Source: Moorena sp. SIO3I8 (lineage in GTDB: Bacteria > Cyanobacteriota > Cyanobacteriia > Cyanobacteriales > Coleofasciculaceae). From it: a stretch of DNA of 64,000 nucleotides. Position 1 is the first letter of the stretch. The number at the start of each line of letters is the position of its first letter. A model generated the notes under the pieces. The model did no database searches. It was not told where the DNA came from and saw only the letters and a list, made by a program, of their open reading frames with translations. Positions 47,801 to 57,952 of the stretch are shown one piece after another. Both the position numbers and the translations under genes were made by a program. Where the stretch lies: assembly GCF_010692325.1 (NCBI RefSeq), contig NZ_JAAHHW010000001.1, positions 62,001 to 126,000 on the forward strand, in the 5' to 3' direction.

Positions 47801-50800
47801 CCTGACGGAATACCGGTGCTGTTTCGTACAGTTCCCGTCCCATGCCAACATACTGGGACCCCTGTCCCGTAAACAGAAACGCCACTTTTGGAACCCGTTC
47901 CTCTGCTTGACCTACGATCGCCCCTGTCTCCGAGTGCAAGTCCTGCAACTGTTCCATCACTTCCGCCGATGATTCTCCCACTACAGCCAGGCGATGCTTT
48001 AGGTGCGATCGACCTGTATTTGCGGTAAAGCAAATGTCCGACAAAGCCAGTTCCGGGTTTTCCTCTAAGAAGGTTGCATATTTGCCCGCCAACTCTCCCA
48101 GGACTGTTTCTTCCTTTGCCGAAACTGTGAGTATATGCCAAGGGCGATCGGGTCTGGCCTCCTGCTTCGGTGCTAACACTGGTGCTTCTTGGACGATCGC
48201 ATGCGCATTAGTGCCGCTAAATCCAAAGGAACTGACTCCTGCCAAGCGGGGCTTTTCTCGATCAATCTGTTTCCAGTCCAAGAGAGAAGTAGGTATCGCC
48301 AAAGGCAACCCATCTCCCGTGATATGGGGATTGAGCTTGTTAAAGTGCAAGTGCGGGGGTATCTGCTGGTGTTGGAGTGACAAAACCACTTTTATCAATC
48401 CAGCCATACCTGCGGCTGCCTCTGCATGCCCGATATTCGTCTTCACCGAGCCAATCATTAGGGGGTTATTTTGCGATCGCCCTTGGCCGAAAACCCCTTC
48501 TAAAGCTTTGACCTCGATCGGGTCGCCTAAAGAAGTTCCCGTACCATGAGCTTCGACATAGCTCACTTCGTGGGGTGAAACCCGCGCTTCAGACAAAGCC
48601 CTTTTGATCAGACTTTCCTGAGCCTGTCTGTTAGGTGCCGTTAAACCATTACTTGCCCCATCCTGGTTGACAGCCGAACCCCGCACTATTGCTAAGATAT
48701 TGTCCCCATCTTTTATTGCTTGTTTTAAGCGCTTGAGAACCACTACCCCACAGCCCTCACTGCGGACATAGCCATCTGCGGAAGCATCAAAAGTTTTGCA
48801 ACGACCATCTTGAGAAAGCATGCTGGCTTGGGAGTAAGTTATGCTCAATTCCGGAGAAAGCAGCAGATTAACACCCCCTGCCAAAGCCAGGTGACACTCA
48901 TTATGCAGCAGATTTTGACAAGCCAGATGAACCGCTACTAACGAAGACGAGCAAGCCGTATCCACCGACATAGTCGTTCCTTGCAGTCCGTAGAAATAAG
49001 CTATACGACCCGCTGCCACCGATGCCGAGTTGCCAGTACTAAAGTATGCCCCAAAATCAGCAGGTTGAGTTTGCTTGACAAAGAGCAGTTCGTAGTCATG
49101 GGACATTATTCCCACAAACACCCCCACTCGCTTACCGACCAGAGATTCGGGAGCTATTCCCGCATACTCTAGCGCATGCCAACTTTCCTCAAGCAAGCAA
49201 CGGTGTTGTGGGTCTGTATAGGTTGCTTCTCGCGGTGCTATATGAAAGAAACCCGCATCAAAAGAGTCCACCCGGTCTATAAAACCTCCAAACCGACTTA
49301 CCATTTTGCCTGGTTTTTGCGGTTCGGGGTCAAAGTAACTGTTAACATCCCACCGACTTTGAGGCACTTCCGATATCCCGTCCTTGCCCAACCGAAGTAG
49401 CTGCCAATAATCCTCGGGACTATTTACCCCTCCAGGCAACCTACAAGCCATGCCAATTATTGCCACACCGTCCTCTGGAAGAATAGCACCGCTTTTCCTC
49501 TGCGATTTCCTCCCAGTCTTGACTTTTTGGCCAATCGCCTCTTCCTTCCCGTCTCTTCCACGAGGTCTTGTCGGTGTTAATACTTCATCTGGCAACGAAA
49601 TCTCACGTCCTAACTGGTTGAAGTAACCCGCGATCGCTGCTGGCGTGCCGTAGTCGAAGAAAAATGTCGAATCCAACGAAGTTTCTAACTTCTTCTCCAG
49701 TAGACTTTTTATCTCTAGTAAATCCAAAGAGTCGAGACCCATCTCCCTGAGGGGTCGCTTATATGAGAAAGCCTCCATCCGTTTTTTCCCCAACACAGTT
49801 TTAATAGAGCGCTCTATTAAAACCGTGACATCCCCAAGCTTTTCGGTATCGTCAAGCTTATCCAGAGACTCAACTGCCGTCCACTCCGCCTTTGGAGCTT
49901 CTAGCTTCTCCTGTAGTTCGTATTTGATCAGTACCCCAAACCCTTGATTGTCCACATCCTCTGGGCGGTAGTTAGGGACAATACTAACTACTGTTGCGCC
50001 ACCTTCTATATGGAACCGAGGTATTGGATCGAATATTTGACCTCTTTCATTGCGTTTTTCAATATATTCCCTGATTGAAATATGAGAATGATTTGCATAG
50101 TCCTTGCAACGAGTCACGCCTGCTACGCACTCAATCCCCTCCTTTAACTCTGCCCATTGAAGGGTGAATTGACGTAGCATATCCCCCAACCCCAAGCCTT
50201 GCCTTTCTGGATTTACATTCAAGCTCAGAAGTTGAAGCACTGGACCATCCTTTACGTGTAGTTCTGGCAAAGTTTTGAAATTTGCCGATTTTAAGCTTTC
50301 AACGCTTTTTATTCTTTGGGTGTAAATTACACCGACAACTTCTCTGTCTATTTCCAGGACCAGATGGTTACTATATCCCTCTTCTAGTCGTTGCTGAATT
50401 TCGCCAACCGACAATTGTAAATGCTCCGGCCAGCATTTTTTCTCAATATTTACCAATGCTGCAATATCTTCAGCATAGGGATGTCTAATTTTATAGGCTC
50501 TCTTCTCAAAGCAGTTTAAGGAAATACGGGTAAATGGTAAAATCTTTGGATATCTTCTCAAATATTTTGCTTTCGGAAATAGACCTACCTCAGCCGCTGC
50601 CATTAGAAAAACATCTGCTTCTACCAAATGTTGTTTTGAAAAAGCTTGACACGCATCGAAATGTAGAGATTCGCTTTCATCTAGGAATTTTTGTACCACT
50701 GAAGCAGTTAAACTGTGAACTTCTAACAGCAATAATCCATGTCTGGTCACAATGTTCGACCATCTTCCTAAATGCTCCACTAAACTTTGTACGGCAATGT

Positions 50801-52049
50801 GAGGAGCTATCAGTTTTCCCTCTTCGTCTACATCCACAACTTGATAATCCAACCGGGAACGCGATCCCGCCGTTTCCGTGTCTGTCGGAGGAATAAATGG
50901 GCGATCGTGATCTAAAAATGAGCGGACATGTAAAACCTTTTCTGGATCTATCCCCTCTGCCTTCAAGTCTGCTAATAATCGTTCGGGATTTCCAATATCT
51001 CCTTGAATAACCCGATGAGGAATCTCAGCTAAATTTTTATCTGTTACATTCAATGATTCCTGATTGTAATCTACTCCCACGATATAAACTGGATACTTTG
51101 TTAATACTTCCCCACGAGCAGATTTCCCTATAATTACATTGTAAATTCGCTTGAGAAGCGTTCCATCGCCGCAACCCATGTCAACTACATAGCTAGGTTG
51201 CTCTTCAAAAGGTCGTTGATTAAATATAGATATAATAATTTCTTCTGTATCCGCAAAAAATTTCTCGTGTTGAAAACCACTACCCACTACGTTTAACGTT
51301 CTATCGACATGTATTTCATGTCCCCCATCATCTCTCTGAAACACCTTATGAGGATTCCCAAATAGCAGATCGTCTATCTGTAACAACATCGGAGTATAGG
51401 ATGCTGTTACCCCTAAGTTCATAGACCTCTGTGACATGAAACGACCGACGTTCGTTAAATTTATACCTTCCTTTTCCGCGATCGCCCATCCTAAATTAAC
51501 AAACAGAGTCGTCAATTCTTGCTTTACCGAATCCTTCAAATCCGAAAACAGCGAACCAGACTTACCCGCAATTAACTTCTCTTTTTTCAAGGCTAACAGT
51601 ATAGGAACAACTAATACTCCATCTAGAAAATCACTTAACCTTGAATCATTAATATACCATCGTCGTTCCGAACGCTCAATCCAGCTTCCTATTCCCTTTT
51701 TATGTTCTCCTTTCAAATACAAATCAAAGGGGAATTTATAGAGGCTGACCATATCGTTAGGTATTTTTTTATGAATTTGACCTCTATCCCCAAACGAGTA
51801 AGCCCCCACATCATTTTTTTCTAGGATTTTTAGTGACTGTAGAAGTCTAAGGGCTACCTGCAGATGCCCGCTATTTGCCTGGAAATGCTCTACTATCTCC
51901 TCTAAATACAGTGACTGTTTCTGAGCCAGTAACTCAAATATTCCTCGTTCTCTACATGCCCAAATAACTGGTATAGCCACAAATCCATGAGCATAGCGGT
52001 TAATTAGATCTAACATTTGCTTCTCTAGCTTCCCCCAAGTCAAGTACAA
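41835..52049 (-). CDS. PKS with MT-GNAT-ACP loading module and a reducing KS-AT-DH-MT-ER-KR-ACP module
   Basis: About 3404 residues. Loading module: AprA/GphF-like methyltransferase ([15 protein letters not shown] near 286), GNAT-like domain ([36 protein letters not shown] near 676) and ACP ([10 protein letters not shown] near 771). Extension module: KS (DTACSSS near 1031), malonyl-type AT (GHSVGEY near 1480, HAFHSP), DH ([11 protein letters not shown] near 1786; HPALLDAAL), C-MT ([13 protein letters not shown] near 2270), ER ([13 protein letters not shown] near 2821), KR (GGMGGLGL near 3021; active-site Tyr replaced by His in GQGNHSAAN) and ACP ([10 protein letters not shown] near 3315). The GNAT Thr and His thought catalytic in CurA-type decarboxylases are present. 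The longest frame opens at TTG 52049; ATG 52016 ([12 protein letters not shown]) is an alternative start. Confidence 0.93.
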   Translation of the reverse strand: MYLTWGKLEKQMLDLINRYAHGFVAIPVIWACRERGIFELLAQKQSLYLEEIVEHFQANSGHLQVALRLLQSLKILEKNDVGAYSFGDRGQIHKKIPNDMVSLYKFPFDLYLKGEHKKGIGSWIERSERRWYINDSRLSDFLDGVLVVPILLALKKEKLIAGKSGSLFSDLKDSVKQELTTLFVNLGWAIAEKEGINLTNVGRFMSQRSMNLGVTASYTPMLLQIDDLLFGNPHKVFQRDDGGHEIHVDRTLNVVGSGFQHEKFFADTEEIIISIFNQRPFEEQPSYVVDMGCGDGTLLKRIYNVIIGKSARGEVLTKYPVYIVGVDYNQESLNVTDKNLAEIPHRVIQGDIGNPERLLADLKAEGIDPEKVLHVRSFLDHDRPFIPPTDTETAGSRSRLDYQVVDVDEEGKLIAPHIAVQSLVEHLGRWSNIVTRHGLLLLEVHSLTASVVQKFLDESESLHFDACQAFSKQHLVEADVFLMAAAEVGLFPKAKYLRRYPKILPFTRISLNCFEKRAYKIRHPYAEDIAALVNIEKKCWPEHLQLSVGEIQQRLEEGYSNHLVLEIDREVVGVIYTQRIKSVESLKSANFKTLPELHVKDGPVLQLLSLNVNPERQGLGLGDMLRQFTLQWAELKEGIECVAGVTRCKDYANHSHISIREYIEKRNERGQIFDPIPRFHIEGGATVVSIVPNYRPEDVDNQGFGVLIKYELQEKLEAPKAEWTAVESLDKLDDTEKLGDVTVLIERSIKTVLGKKRMEAFSYKRPLREMGLDSLDLLEIKSLLEKKLETSLDSTFFFDYGTPAAIAGYFNQLGREISLPDEVLTPTRPRGRDGKEEAIGQKVKTGRKSQRKSGAILPEDGVAIIGMACRLPGGVNSPEDYWQLLRLGKDGISEVPQSRWDVNSYFDPEPQKPGKMVSRFGGFIDRVDSFDAGFFHIAPREATYTDPQHRCLLEESWHALEYAGIAPESLVGKRVGVFVGIMSHDYELLFVKQTQPADFGAYFSTGNSASVAAGRIAYFYGLQGTTMSVDTACSSSLVAVHLACQNLLHNECHLALAGGVNLLLSPELSITYSQASMLSQDGRCKTFDASADGYVRSEGCGVVVLKRLKQAIKDGDNILAIVRGSAVNQDGASNGLTAPNRQAQESLIKRALSEARVSPHEVSYVEAHGTGTSLGDPIEVKALEGVFGQGRSQNNPLMIGSVKTNIGHAEAAAGMAGLIKVVLSLQHQQIPPHLHFNKLNPHITGDGLPLAIPTSLLDWKQIDREKPRLAGVSSFGFSGTNAHAIVQEAPVLAPKQEARPDRPWHILTVSAKEETVLGELAGKYATFLEENPELALSDICFTANTGRSHLKHRLAVVGESSAEVMEQLQDLHSETGAIVGQAEERVPKVAFLFTGQGSQYVGMGRELYETAPVFRQELDRCEVLLRGELECPLLEVLTDDSQDESVLHQTAYTQPALFAIEYALAKLWESWGIKPDVVMGHSVGEYVAACVAGVFSLEDGLKLIAARGRLMQQLPGGGAMVSLMASESKVREAIAPYVERVAIAAINGPKSIVISGELEAVNQILNTLESQGIKSKQLQVSHAFHSPMMEPMLGEFEAAAKAVTYSKPQIKLISNVSGRQVEDEITEAAYWTGHVRQPVRFADSMQTLLEQGYELFLEIGPKPILLGMGRQCLGEDKGVWLPTLRPPKTEWQQILESLGQLYVQGSQIDWFGFDTEYGRRKVVVPTYPFQRERYWIENLNKSYKKRYVSKKSHPLLGERLNCAGEQQIFESYIEENSPSYLSHHRVFNKALFPTTAYLEMAASAAHYRFKTPRVVVEDLVIGRGLSWSQGEQFSVQTILTPLDQETYKWQIFSQKSSASKEGEVWPLHGTGKIKPLPPETSKAKVDIEKYLADCNQAIEVKQHYQKCREIGLNYGSSFQGIKSLSAGPNQVLAQIKLPEELEGEARQYQFHPALLDAALQITYHLLPETNNDKTYLPIGIDKLEIHTRSGVELWAIASLTESEVKSAESISTQVTLVSQEGEIVAKVEGLRVKQATPQTLLGTEAKSIDDCLYEVEWRAKGRLGRLLPTSDMLEPLEIEEQLSQSLIELVATVDQKRSSQSAASLEELSVEYIVQALLELDWPYSVGDCFSTEAVSQRLGIVPSQRRLFKRMLEIMASEGIVRYSQQEWQMQQTLDPVQLGEKIETLITQYPDAVAELTLLNRCASQLSEVLRGTQDPVQLVFPSGDLTTATQLYQDTPIAKVMNAIVQQVIVKSIEKIPQQRGIRLLEIGAGTGGTTSYILPHLNPNQTEYLFTDIGKLFTSKAQEKFKEYRFLRYAALDIEEDPTTQGFDAHQYDVIIAANVLHATRSMKQTLTNVRKMLAPGGMLVLLEITSCQRWLDLVFGLLEGWWRFQDSELRPDYPLLSRTTWKQLLGEMGFTQVVTMPEIEGMPEILSQQTVIVAQGSKTRFSQTASERKGWLLLADKQGIAQKLAKQLRAQGDSCTLVFADEQYKQITAEEFTINPNNPEDIEQAIAQVTDKNPFLYGVVQCWTAETGMAENMNAEELANLSLLGCGTTLFLVQALVKRKWVQTPRLWLTTSGSQTLSGDRGIIPGVSQSSVWGMGKAIGLEHPDLHCTLIDLDPNQTVEHQADVLFHEIWSEDIENQVALRGDKRYVPRLVASHHRQAAARQLKIPSEPFRLVMSERGSLDNLTLEPLTRRAPAAGEVEIKVKVTGLNFRDVLIALNIYPGTPIMGGDCAGEIVAVGAGVKEFKVGDAVMAMALGSFSQYITVKASLVALKPEKISFAEAASIPVNFLTAYYALHHLAKISAGDRVLIHAAAGGTGMAAVQIAQNAGAEVFATASPPKWETLRQMGVKHVMNSRTVEFADKIIESTQGKGVNIVLNSLTSGEFISKSLSVLSSQGRFVELAVRDIWEAEQMTRNKSDISYFPVDLTQIAREQPELIQSMFQQLIEKFERSWLKPPPLKLFPIESALEAFRYMQQAKHIGKIVVTQTEQPGVDTKEKPLTFRGDASYLITGGMGGLGLLVSRWMVSKGAKHLVLVGRRTPDAAARKKITELEKAGASVVVEKADVSDLESMTRVLYNIEQSKIPLAGVIHAPGILSDGVLQNQTWQSFAKVMAPKVQGSWHLHKLTQHQPLDFFVLFSSTASLLGSTGQGNHSAANSFLDGLAHYRRSMGLPGLSIHWGTISQIGKAAERGADISFQQQGIQPIAPQRVLESLELLMSGASVEVAVVQMDWSAWQDRMAQWPFLADWKQTAMTTAETVKLGLIQQLKEVVSSQRREMLVELVRSQVGRVLGIKHPESISLEKGFFSMGMDSLTSVELRNRLQTSLECGLPSTLSFDYPTVNKLVDYLLKHVLVERDLGLDDGEVSEEDKGDLVIKLEQTAKKLAEQLGADWEDMT

Positions 52050-52353
52050 TTCACTTTTTCCATCTCTTCCCTTTTGCCTACTTTACTTCTACTCTCCTGC
52101 TATCCTCCTTACTCTTCCCTTTCCCTGTTTACCCCTAACGTTTACTGCTGTAACCTGCAAGACACTTGGGTTAAATCGGGAGCATGTCACAATTGCAGAA
52201 CATTTGAACTAAATCTCATGCCCCCTCGTGGGTGTAAGCTTGCTCTGATGGTAGATAGTTCATTTGTTCAGCAACTTTGACCTGTTCCCACAGCAACAGA
52301 TTGGTTAGTACGTGCTAGACATGCTTGGGCATGAGTTTTTTTGTAAGTATTCA
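52050..52353. other. Region upstream of the PKS genes
   Basis: Presumably holds the promoter of the assembly line (minus strand). I could not define -10/-35 boxes. A GGGAGCATGTCACAATTGCA motif at ~52180 recurs in variant form near 54262 and 55303. Confidence 0.4.
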
Positions 52354-52539
52354 GCTATCAGCTAATGCGCTACGCGCACGCTGCTTGAGGTGCTATCAGC
52401 TAAGTAGTCGGACAAAACTAAAATTAACTCTTTAAATAGGGAGCAGGGACTTCGGAGCAGGGAGCAGAGGGACTTTTGGCAACTTTACACAAATTAATAC
52501 AGTTAGGTTTATTTTTGTCCAGGTACTTATCAGCTATCA
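52354..52539 (+). repeat. Arm 1 of a perfect 186-bp inverted repeat
   Basis: Identical, reversed, to 53315-53500. The arm contains a MITE-like unit (52401-52529) plus flanking CAGCTATCAGC and GCGCTACGCGCACGC sequence, so more than the element itself was copied. Confidence 0.9.
52401..52529 (+). mobile_element. 129-bp MITE-like element (TAAGTA...TACTTA), copy 1
   Basis: The ends TAAGTAGTCGGACAAAA and, reversed, TAAGTACCTGGACAAAA are imperfect inverted repeats. The interior has GGGAGCAGGGAC repeats. No coding capacity. Confidence 0.75.
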
Positions 52540-53054
52540 GCTATCAGCTATCAGCTAATGCGCACGCTACTTGAGGTGCTAATCAGTCACATCAAGTAGT
52601 GTCGCACAGCGTGGCCAAAGGCCAAAGCCTGTGCCACACTACTTGATGTGCTTATGAGCATAGGGCAAGCTACACCGAACAGCTTTTGAATAAAATCGGT
52701 AAGCATTGGAATAATGCTGCAGTGTTGTCACAGGACTTGTGGCCTATGTCATAAAGCTGACTGCTGAGTGCTGACTGCTGTTCGCGCAGCGTGCGCGTAG
52801 CGCATATGCTTACGTTTTTTTGATCATAATCACAACTCGTAATTGTATTCAAGAAAGGAAAGTTTACTTCCTTGACTATAAAGGTTAACTCTAATTAAAA
52901 GTATTTTTCAACTCATAAACCTCATATAAAACCTCATATAAAACCTCAGCTCAAACCTCATAAACCTCAGCTCAAACCTCATAAACAGGGTAAACACCTG
53001 TCATTTTGGATCTATTAATACTGAAATAAATACAAAAATAGAGTGAATAAGCTC

Positions 53055-53202
53055 TTGTAGGGTGCGTTAATGAAATGTAACGCACCATCGGTATACAAAT
53101 TGAACCCAAACCATTCTTAACCAATCCCATGGTGCGTTACGGCTTCAACCCTTGGTTATCTCATATAATCGTCTCAACAAAACCGCCTAACGCACCCTAC
53201 AA
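53055..53202. mobile_element. MITE with TTGTAGGGTGCGTTA ends
   Basis: A 148-base element with perfect 15-base inverted ends and inner GGTGCGTTAC/GTAACGCACC pairs. It belongs to the very common cyanobacterial GTAGGGTGCGTTA family. Related sequence also lies inside the element at 5402-5668. Confidence 0.8.
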
Positions 53203-53314
53203 ATTCCAAAAATTCTATTCATCCTAGCTCCAAATTGAAACCTATTCAATTATCCCATTTGCGCCGAGGCGCACGCTACGCGAACGATAAAAATTTAAGC
53301 ATTAAACTGATAGA

Positions 53315-53500
53315 TGATAGCTGATAAGTACCTGGACAAAAATAAACCTAACTGTATTAATTTGTGTAAAGTTGCCAAAAGTCCCTCTGCTCCCTGCTCC
53401 GAAGTCCCTGCTCCCTATTTAAAGAGTTAATTTTAGTTTTGTCCGACTACTTAGCTGATAGCACCTCAAGCAGCGTGCGCGTAGCGCATTAGCTGATAGC
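53315..53500 (-). repeat. Arm 2 of the perfect 186-bp inverted repeat
   Basis: Reverse complement of 52354-52539 without a mismatch that I can find. It contains the second copy of the 129-bp element at 53325-53453. A partial tandem duplication of the outer AGCACCTCAAGCAGCGTGCG segment follows. Confidence 0.9.
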
Positions 53501-53732
53501 ACCTCAAGCAGCGTGCGCGTAGCGCATTAGCTGATAGCTGACCGCTGACCGCTGATAGGGCGATCGCTGATAGGGCGATCGCCTCTTGTCGGGTGGGCAA
53601 ATAGACATGATTCCTAATTAAATTGCCAAACTATCATAATTTGCACACCCTACCCTACCGAATGCGATCGCGTAGCGTGGCCCTATAGTTTAAAATAAGG
53701 GAAAAACCACTTAAATCAATTGGAGAAACCCC

Positions 53733-54022
53733 TTGGCAGCCCTTACCGACATTGGCTTGCCTGATCAGTACTGATGCCAATAGTAATCGTCCAGTCATTG
53801 CAGGAACTCGAACCTCTGTGCGCCGAATTGCTGGCCTATATAATCAAGGTAACAACGCGCTATGAAATAGCGAGACGATTACATCACCTAACAATCACTC
53901 AAATTTATGCCGCATTAACTTATTATCATGCTAACCGTCAGGAAATAGACGAAGATATCGCAGCCGAACAAACCGCCTATGAAGAACTGGCCAAACAACA
54001 TTATCAGGCAACCAAACCCTAA
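53733..54022 (+). pseudogene. DUF433 antitoxin gene with two frameshifts
   Basis: Three pieces of one DUF433-type protein lie in successive frames: LAALTDIG from a TTG at 53733 behind GGAG; then LISTDANSNRPVIAGTRTSV RRIAGLYNQGNNA in frame +1; then YEIARRLHHLTITQIYAALT YYHANRQEIDEDIAAEQTAY in frame +2, ending at 54022. GTRxSVRRIAG and the IYAALTYYHANRxEID tail are the family's hallmarks. Two single-base changes explain it. The 82-residue open frame starting at 53774 includes only the last third. It is followed after two bases by the toxin remnant. Confidence 0.8.
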
Positions 54023-54024
54023 AC

Positions 54025-54136
54025 ATGACACAGATTCGCCTTTATTTAGATGAAGATACCATGGATAGCGATCTGCATATCGGCCTTGCGTCTTCGCAAC
54101 GTGAATGTTGTCTCGACAGGGGAAGCTCAAATGTAA
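54025..54136 (+). pseudogene. DUF5615 (PIN-like) toxin gene, frameshifted and truncated
   Basis: The ATG at 54025 gives MTQIRLYLDEDTMDSDL, the usual start of DUF5615 toxins with the catalytic-type aspartates. One base later in frame it continues ALRLRNVNVVSTGEAQM and then stops at 54134-54136. The stop lies in GTAAGTATTCAGCTGTCAGC, the end of a dispersed repeat, so the remaining ~75 codons were lost or replaced when that repeat arrived. Confidence 0.75.
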
Positions 54137-54385
54137 GTATTCAGCTGTCAGCGAACAGCGATTAGCGCTACTTGAGATGCTACTTGAGGTGCTATCAGCT
54201 ATTAGCTTATGGGCTATGGGCACGCTACTTTACGAATAGCTTTTGAATACAATAAGCTGGGAGCATGTCAAATTCGTAGAACAAATGTACTAAAATAACT
54301 CATGTACGCTATTAAAACCCTGAAAACACTGTAGTTCAAGCGTTCTCACCAAATTGACCGGCTCCCCATGCTCCCCCTATTACCT

Positions 54386-54441
54386 ATTCCCCATTCCCCA
54401 TTCCCCATTCCCCATTCCCCATTCCCCATTCCCCATTCCCC
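54386..54441. repeat. ATTCCCC x8 perfect heptad array
   Basis: Eight exact 7-base units (56 bases). Confidence 0.95.
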
Positions 54442-55018
54442 AGATAAGCGTACTAATGTTTCTGCATAAGTGACATGCTCCCGGTTAAATCCGCTATAAT
54501 AGGAAGATAAAATAGGAATATCAAAGGCGCTAGATGCTGCCAATAGAGGTTCGGGAAAAAAGTCCTCGATTCGTACCTGGGCAAAATATCTATATAACTT
54601 TTCACCAATCCAACTCCCAAAAAACAGGTGAACATGAAAGATGCTGACTTGGTGAACTACACTCTGAGCTGTACACCCCTAAAAAACATTAACCAATAGT
54701 GCTGCTCACTGCTATATTATGCTCGGCGCAACGAGCAGGACGGCTTGAGCTACCTTGTGGAAACTGGGAATTTTTGTTTTGGGTAAGCCTTCGATTCCCG
54801 GCAGAGCATAAAACCACTGGGAACTTCTTTAGTAGCTTCACAAATCATTACTTTTGCCTCTACTAATCAACCGCTATAACTATAGATTAATGCGATCTCC
54901 CAATCAAGCTTTTTAAGGTTTTTTTTAGATTACACCCCTTATGAGGCCAAAAAGTTAAGGTAGAATAGATTTTGTCAAGGTATTGTTAATTAATCTTTAC
55001 CTTACCTTCAATCTCTTT

Positions 55019-55066
55019 AGGTGCGCTTTCCGCATCTAATTATTAAATTCGCCACGGGTCGCACCT
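55019..55066 (-). repeat. 48-bp AGGTGCG...CGCACCT element, intact copy
   Basis: On the minus strand it begins AGGTGCGACCCGTGGCGAAT and ends GGAAAGCGCACCT. A second copy in opposite orientation at 58689 carries an internal 46-base insertion. Confidence 0.75.
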
Positions 55067-55360
55067 GCTGTGATTGGCATTGACGATTTATACCCTTTGA
55101 GGACAGATGATTGAATGACTTGTGTTTGGGGAGCGGGTATCTGGCGATCGCCTTGCCAAGAAACACGATCGCCAAAACTAGGAAAATCTCAAAAGCATGA
55201 ATTAGCAACCACTTTTACAACCAGTAACATTTTGTAACTAAGCCATTGACAAATGATACACAACCTTAACTTGTGACGAATGGGTGTATAGAGAAGGAGA
55301 GGGAGCAGGTCAAAGTTGCAGAACAGATGAACTATGTAGCATCAGAGCAAGGTTAAAAGA

Positions 55361-56527
55361 CTAGTAGTTAAGTCCCCGTTTTTGATAACGATACTTAGCC
55401 ACAATCGGATAAACTACATTACGGAGCCGGTTGAGAGCTCCCACAGGACGATGAACCACTAAGCCATTCCACGGGGAAAATCGCAGGTTTTCAGCAAAGT
55501 CGTATTGTTTGTCAAAATCGATGATCTGATGCTTGACGGTGAGGCGACCAACGGTAAAAAATGGTGATTTCTTCTCACTCCAACGAATTGTGACATCATC
55601 GATGGACATTTTCGGGTTGGTTTGGAATTGGATACCAAAGTCCCAGCAATAAAGAGCATCGGTTTTTGATAGTTGTTCGATCAGCTCATCTCGATAGTAA
55701 TTGTCCGGTTTACTTTCATCCAATCCCAGAGCCTTGGCGCGATTGATGAAGGGAAGTTTAGGAATACCTGGTCGGGACTGATATCGCATGCTTTGATGGG
55801 GAGGCTGGCATGAAACAGGGGTAAACGCATATTTGATCACAGCGGGATACTCAACAGGAACTAGGCCCGGTTGAGACTGATCAAAATCTGATTTGAGTCC
55901 AAGGGCATAAGCAGAACCACTCCAATACCGTTCCGTTAATAAACTCTTTGGGGTTCGAGCTGTTACTTTAGCTAGGGCTAGCAATTGCCTGGGATGAGTC
56001 CTGAGCCACTTTTGGGCAGCTTGCTCTGACTCAACTATGGAGCCAAAAAATTCCTAATAATATTTGATGGTTTTGATAAAAAAGATCTTAGCATTTTGAA
56101 CAATAATATCTTGAGTGTTTGGCTCGTAGCTTTGTTCTAAACTTTCTCCTTCAACACCAATCACTTTCACAGACATTGAGCGTGTGTCTGAGACATAGTC
56201 GTTTTCAACATTTGTTCGCCCATTAGCAAATCGCAGCTGAACAGGATATTGTTTTGGTGTCGCAAAAAGTCCTTGCTTGAGGGAAATCCCATTGAGTTGC
56301 TTTTGAGTAAGCCGAGTTCGTTTCGCCAGTTCGCTTTTAATGCTCTGTTCATCAAAATCAAAAATTTCTAGGTTTCCCTCCACCGAGGCGTGGGTTTTGG
56401 CATGGGTGTCTCGCAAAGCCCGTTCCTCATCCTTGTAAAGCTTATCCATCTGAATCATGACTTGCTCTGCTACAAGGTTGTAATAGTTTTGTTCGTCCTT
56501 TTCGGGATATTATGTAAATAGCTTCAT
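55361..56527 (-). pseudogene. Catalase-like haem protein with two in-frame stops
   Basis: One frame of 389 codons from ATG 56527: MKLFT, TAA (56510-56512), YPEKDEQNYYNLVAEQVMIQ, then RDTHAKTHASVEGNLEIF, LFATPKQYPVQLRFANG, SMSVKVIGVEGE, NAKIFFIKTIKYY, TAG (56054-56056), EFFGSIVESEQAAQKWLRTH and LTERYWSGSAYALG to 55361. THAKxHxxVxG, PxxYPVxxRFANG and the YWSxxxYxxG region are features of small catalase-related proteins, which include allene oxide synthases and other hydroperoxide-converting enzymes. Both stops interrupt otherwise conserved sequence. The neighbour is a haem peroxidase of the oxylipin-forming type, also broken. Confidence 0.82.
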
Positions 56528-56734
56528 GGTTATTTTTTTAGAGAAAAAAATCAGTAAGTTGTGGTGATAAAAACTCCGTTAGTATAGCAGCAGATTTGAT
56601 TCGGTTACTGTCAAATTAAGTGAGCAGATAGCTGGCGATTGAGACTCAACTTTTACTGAAATAAATGGTGATTTATCAATCAGAGAGCTGGAATTTTTAC
56701 TTTAATTTTTCTTTGACAATACCCGATGCCTTGC

Positions 56735-57443
56735 TTACGGATTGTCAAATGTTACTTTATAGCTTTTATCCGGCTGTTGAGTATTGCGGTTTACCACATC
56801 TGAGAGAGTATTTGTGTTTTGTATTACTTCCCAACCGACGGGGGAAAAGGTTTCTTCGTTGAAGATATTTTCTGCCAACAGGGGATTGGTCAATGCTTGG
56901 GAAAACCCATCAATTGCTATCATTCGGGTAACCAGGGCACCTACTGCTGCATTTGGTGGCACATCCTCAGCATAGAGTCCCACATAGAATTCAATCTTGT
57001 TGACATCACCGTATAACCGTTTTAGTTCCCTTTGAGTATCTTCATCAGCTGTGATCTGATCGAAATCAGTCACCCGAGGAAACTGACACATTTCCCGGTA
57101 ATCATTGTAGCTAGCCAGTTGAGCTTGACGACCTAAGTCGATACTTTTCAATTCAACAGGTATCAGGAATTCTGCCGTGTTGAACAAACCAATTTTGGTG
57201 CCTGGTTGGGAACAGGTCTCCTCAAACAATGGTCCCAAGCCTTTATTGATCAGCATCTCATTATTCCAGAGGCTATCCACCATCGGAATTTGCTTACTGT
57301 CATAGGTCAGAGTCTCGGGAAGGGCACTGTGCCAACGATATACCAAACTAAATTCCACTGTCATCCAATTCTGGCGATACCACTTCTGATTGGTAAACGC
57401 TGCAGGGTACAGCGGCGAAAAATTATGCCTCAGATAAGTTAGA
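56735..57443 (-). pseudogene. Animal-type haem peroxidase (dioxygenase-like), 5' truncated
   Basis: The frame is open from about 57443 and reads SLTYLRHNFSPLYPAAFTNQ, KWYRQNWMTVEFSLVYRWHS (proximal haem His region), NTAEFLIPVELKSIDLGRQA, YGDVNKIEFYVGLYAED and TNPLLAENIFNEETFSPVGW. These are blocks of the cyclooxygenase/fungal linoleate dioxygenase/alpha-dioxygenase superfamily. The N-terminal half, with the distal His and channel helices, is missing and is replaced directly by the end of an ISAs1-type element. Only the last ~235 residues remain. It is adjacent to the catalase-like gene on the same strand. Confidence 0.8.
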
Positions 57444-57880
57444 CTGTAGGGGAATTGAAGCTTTTAAAACCTTAAGCATATACCTTGGTACCATACTGGC
57501 TCGTTTGACTTTTTGACGAGTACTGCGTTTATAACTCGTTTCAAGATTGAGTAGATTGAGACTAAGCGCGCTTGAGTAAATCCATATTCTGTGGTGCATG
57601 CCCTGTACGAATCCGCGTCGCATCCTCCCCAAAGGTGACATCTAATACGAGCGTGGAGTTGGTTTTCAATGGACCAGTGTTGTCGGATTGCTAAGCCCGA
57701 CGTGTTGAGGGGTGGTAAAGAAGTGAGGTAAAACATCACCTCACGGGTAGTCTTGTTCCTATGATGGCGGGTGCGAATAACCATTACAATGGTCTGTAAT
57801 CCAGACCACTGGGACTGTTTGTACAAATCGAAGTCTATTTGAGCAAGAGTTACTGCCTTTGAAGTTACCGTAAGAGAGGG
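57444..57880 (-). mobile_element. ISAs1-family transposase remnant
   Basis: The minus strand encodes the C-terminal third of an ISAs1-type transposase: QWSGLQTIVMVIRTRHHRNK, TTREVMFYLTSLP, AIRQHWSIENQLH in one frame. After a frameshift it continues LNLETSYKRSTRQKVKRASM. The DDE-adjacent HWSIENQLH block is intact, but the rest is lost upstream at ~57880. The presumed right end (CTGTAGGGG, 57444) abuts the peroxidase coding sequence. Confidence 0.75.
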
Positions 57881-57952
57881 TCGCCTTTATGGGTGATCGG
57901 TTTTGTATAGAACCCATTTGAGATCTCAGTAATGGAGTAAAATAGGGAAAAA

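Larger units (their letters stand above)
52540..53732. other. Repeat-rich region without intact genes
   Basis: Between and beyond the inverted-repeat arms lie CAGCTAT heptads, CACATCAAGTAGTG palindromes, AACCTCATATAAAACCTCA tandem units near 52915-52985, a MITE at 53055-53202, and several TTCGCG/GCGCGTAGCGC palindromes. No coding frame looks real. Confidence 0.6.
54137..55360. other. Region without recognised gene
   Basis: Contains CAGCTATCAGC-type repeats (54137-54260), the CCCATTC array, a TTTTTTTAGATTAC stretch and the 48-base element at 55019. Small open frames here overlap repeats and have no protein-like composition. Confidence 0.55.

Noticed and set aside
53774-54022. 82-residue protein as an intact gene
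   Set aside because: Its first ~30 residues are out-of-frame DUF433 sequence; only the C-terminal part is real.
24987-56056. Alternative genetic code or general stop recoding
   Set aside because: Both TAA and TAG are involved, and neighbouring intact genes use TAA, TAG and TGA normally as terminators; point lesions are simpler.
55361-56458. Two separate small genes of 207 and 134 codons
   Set aside because: They lie in one frame and form one catalase-like protein with stops at 56510 and 56054.
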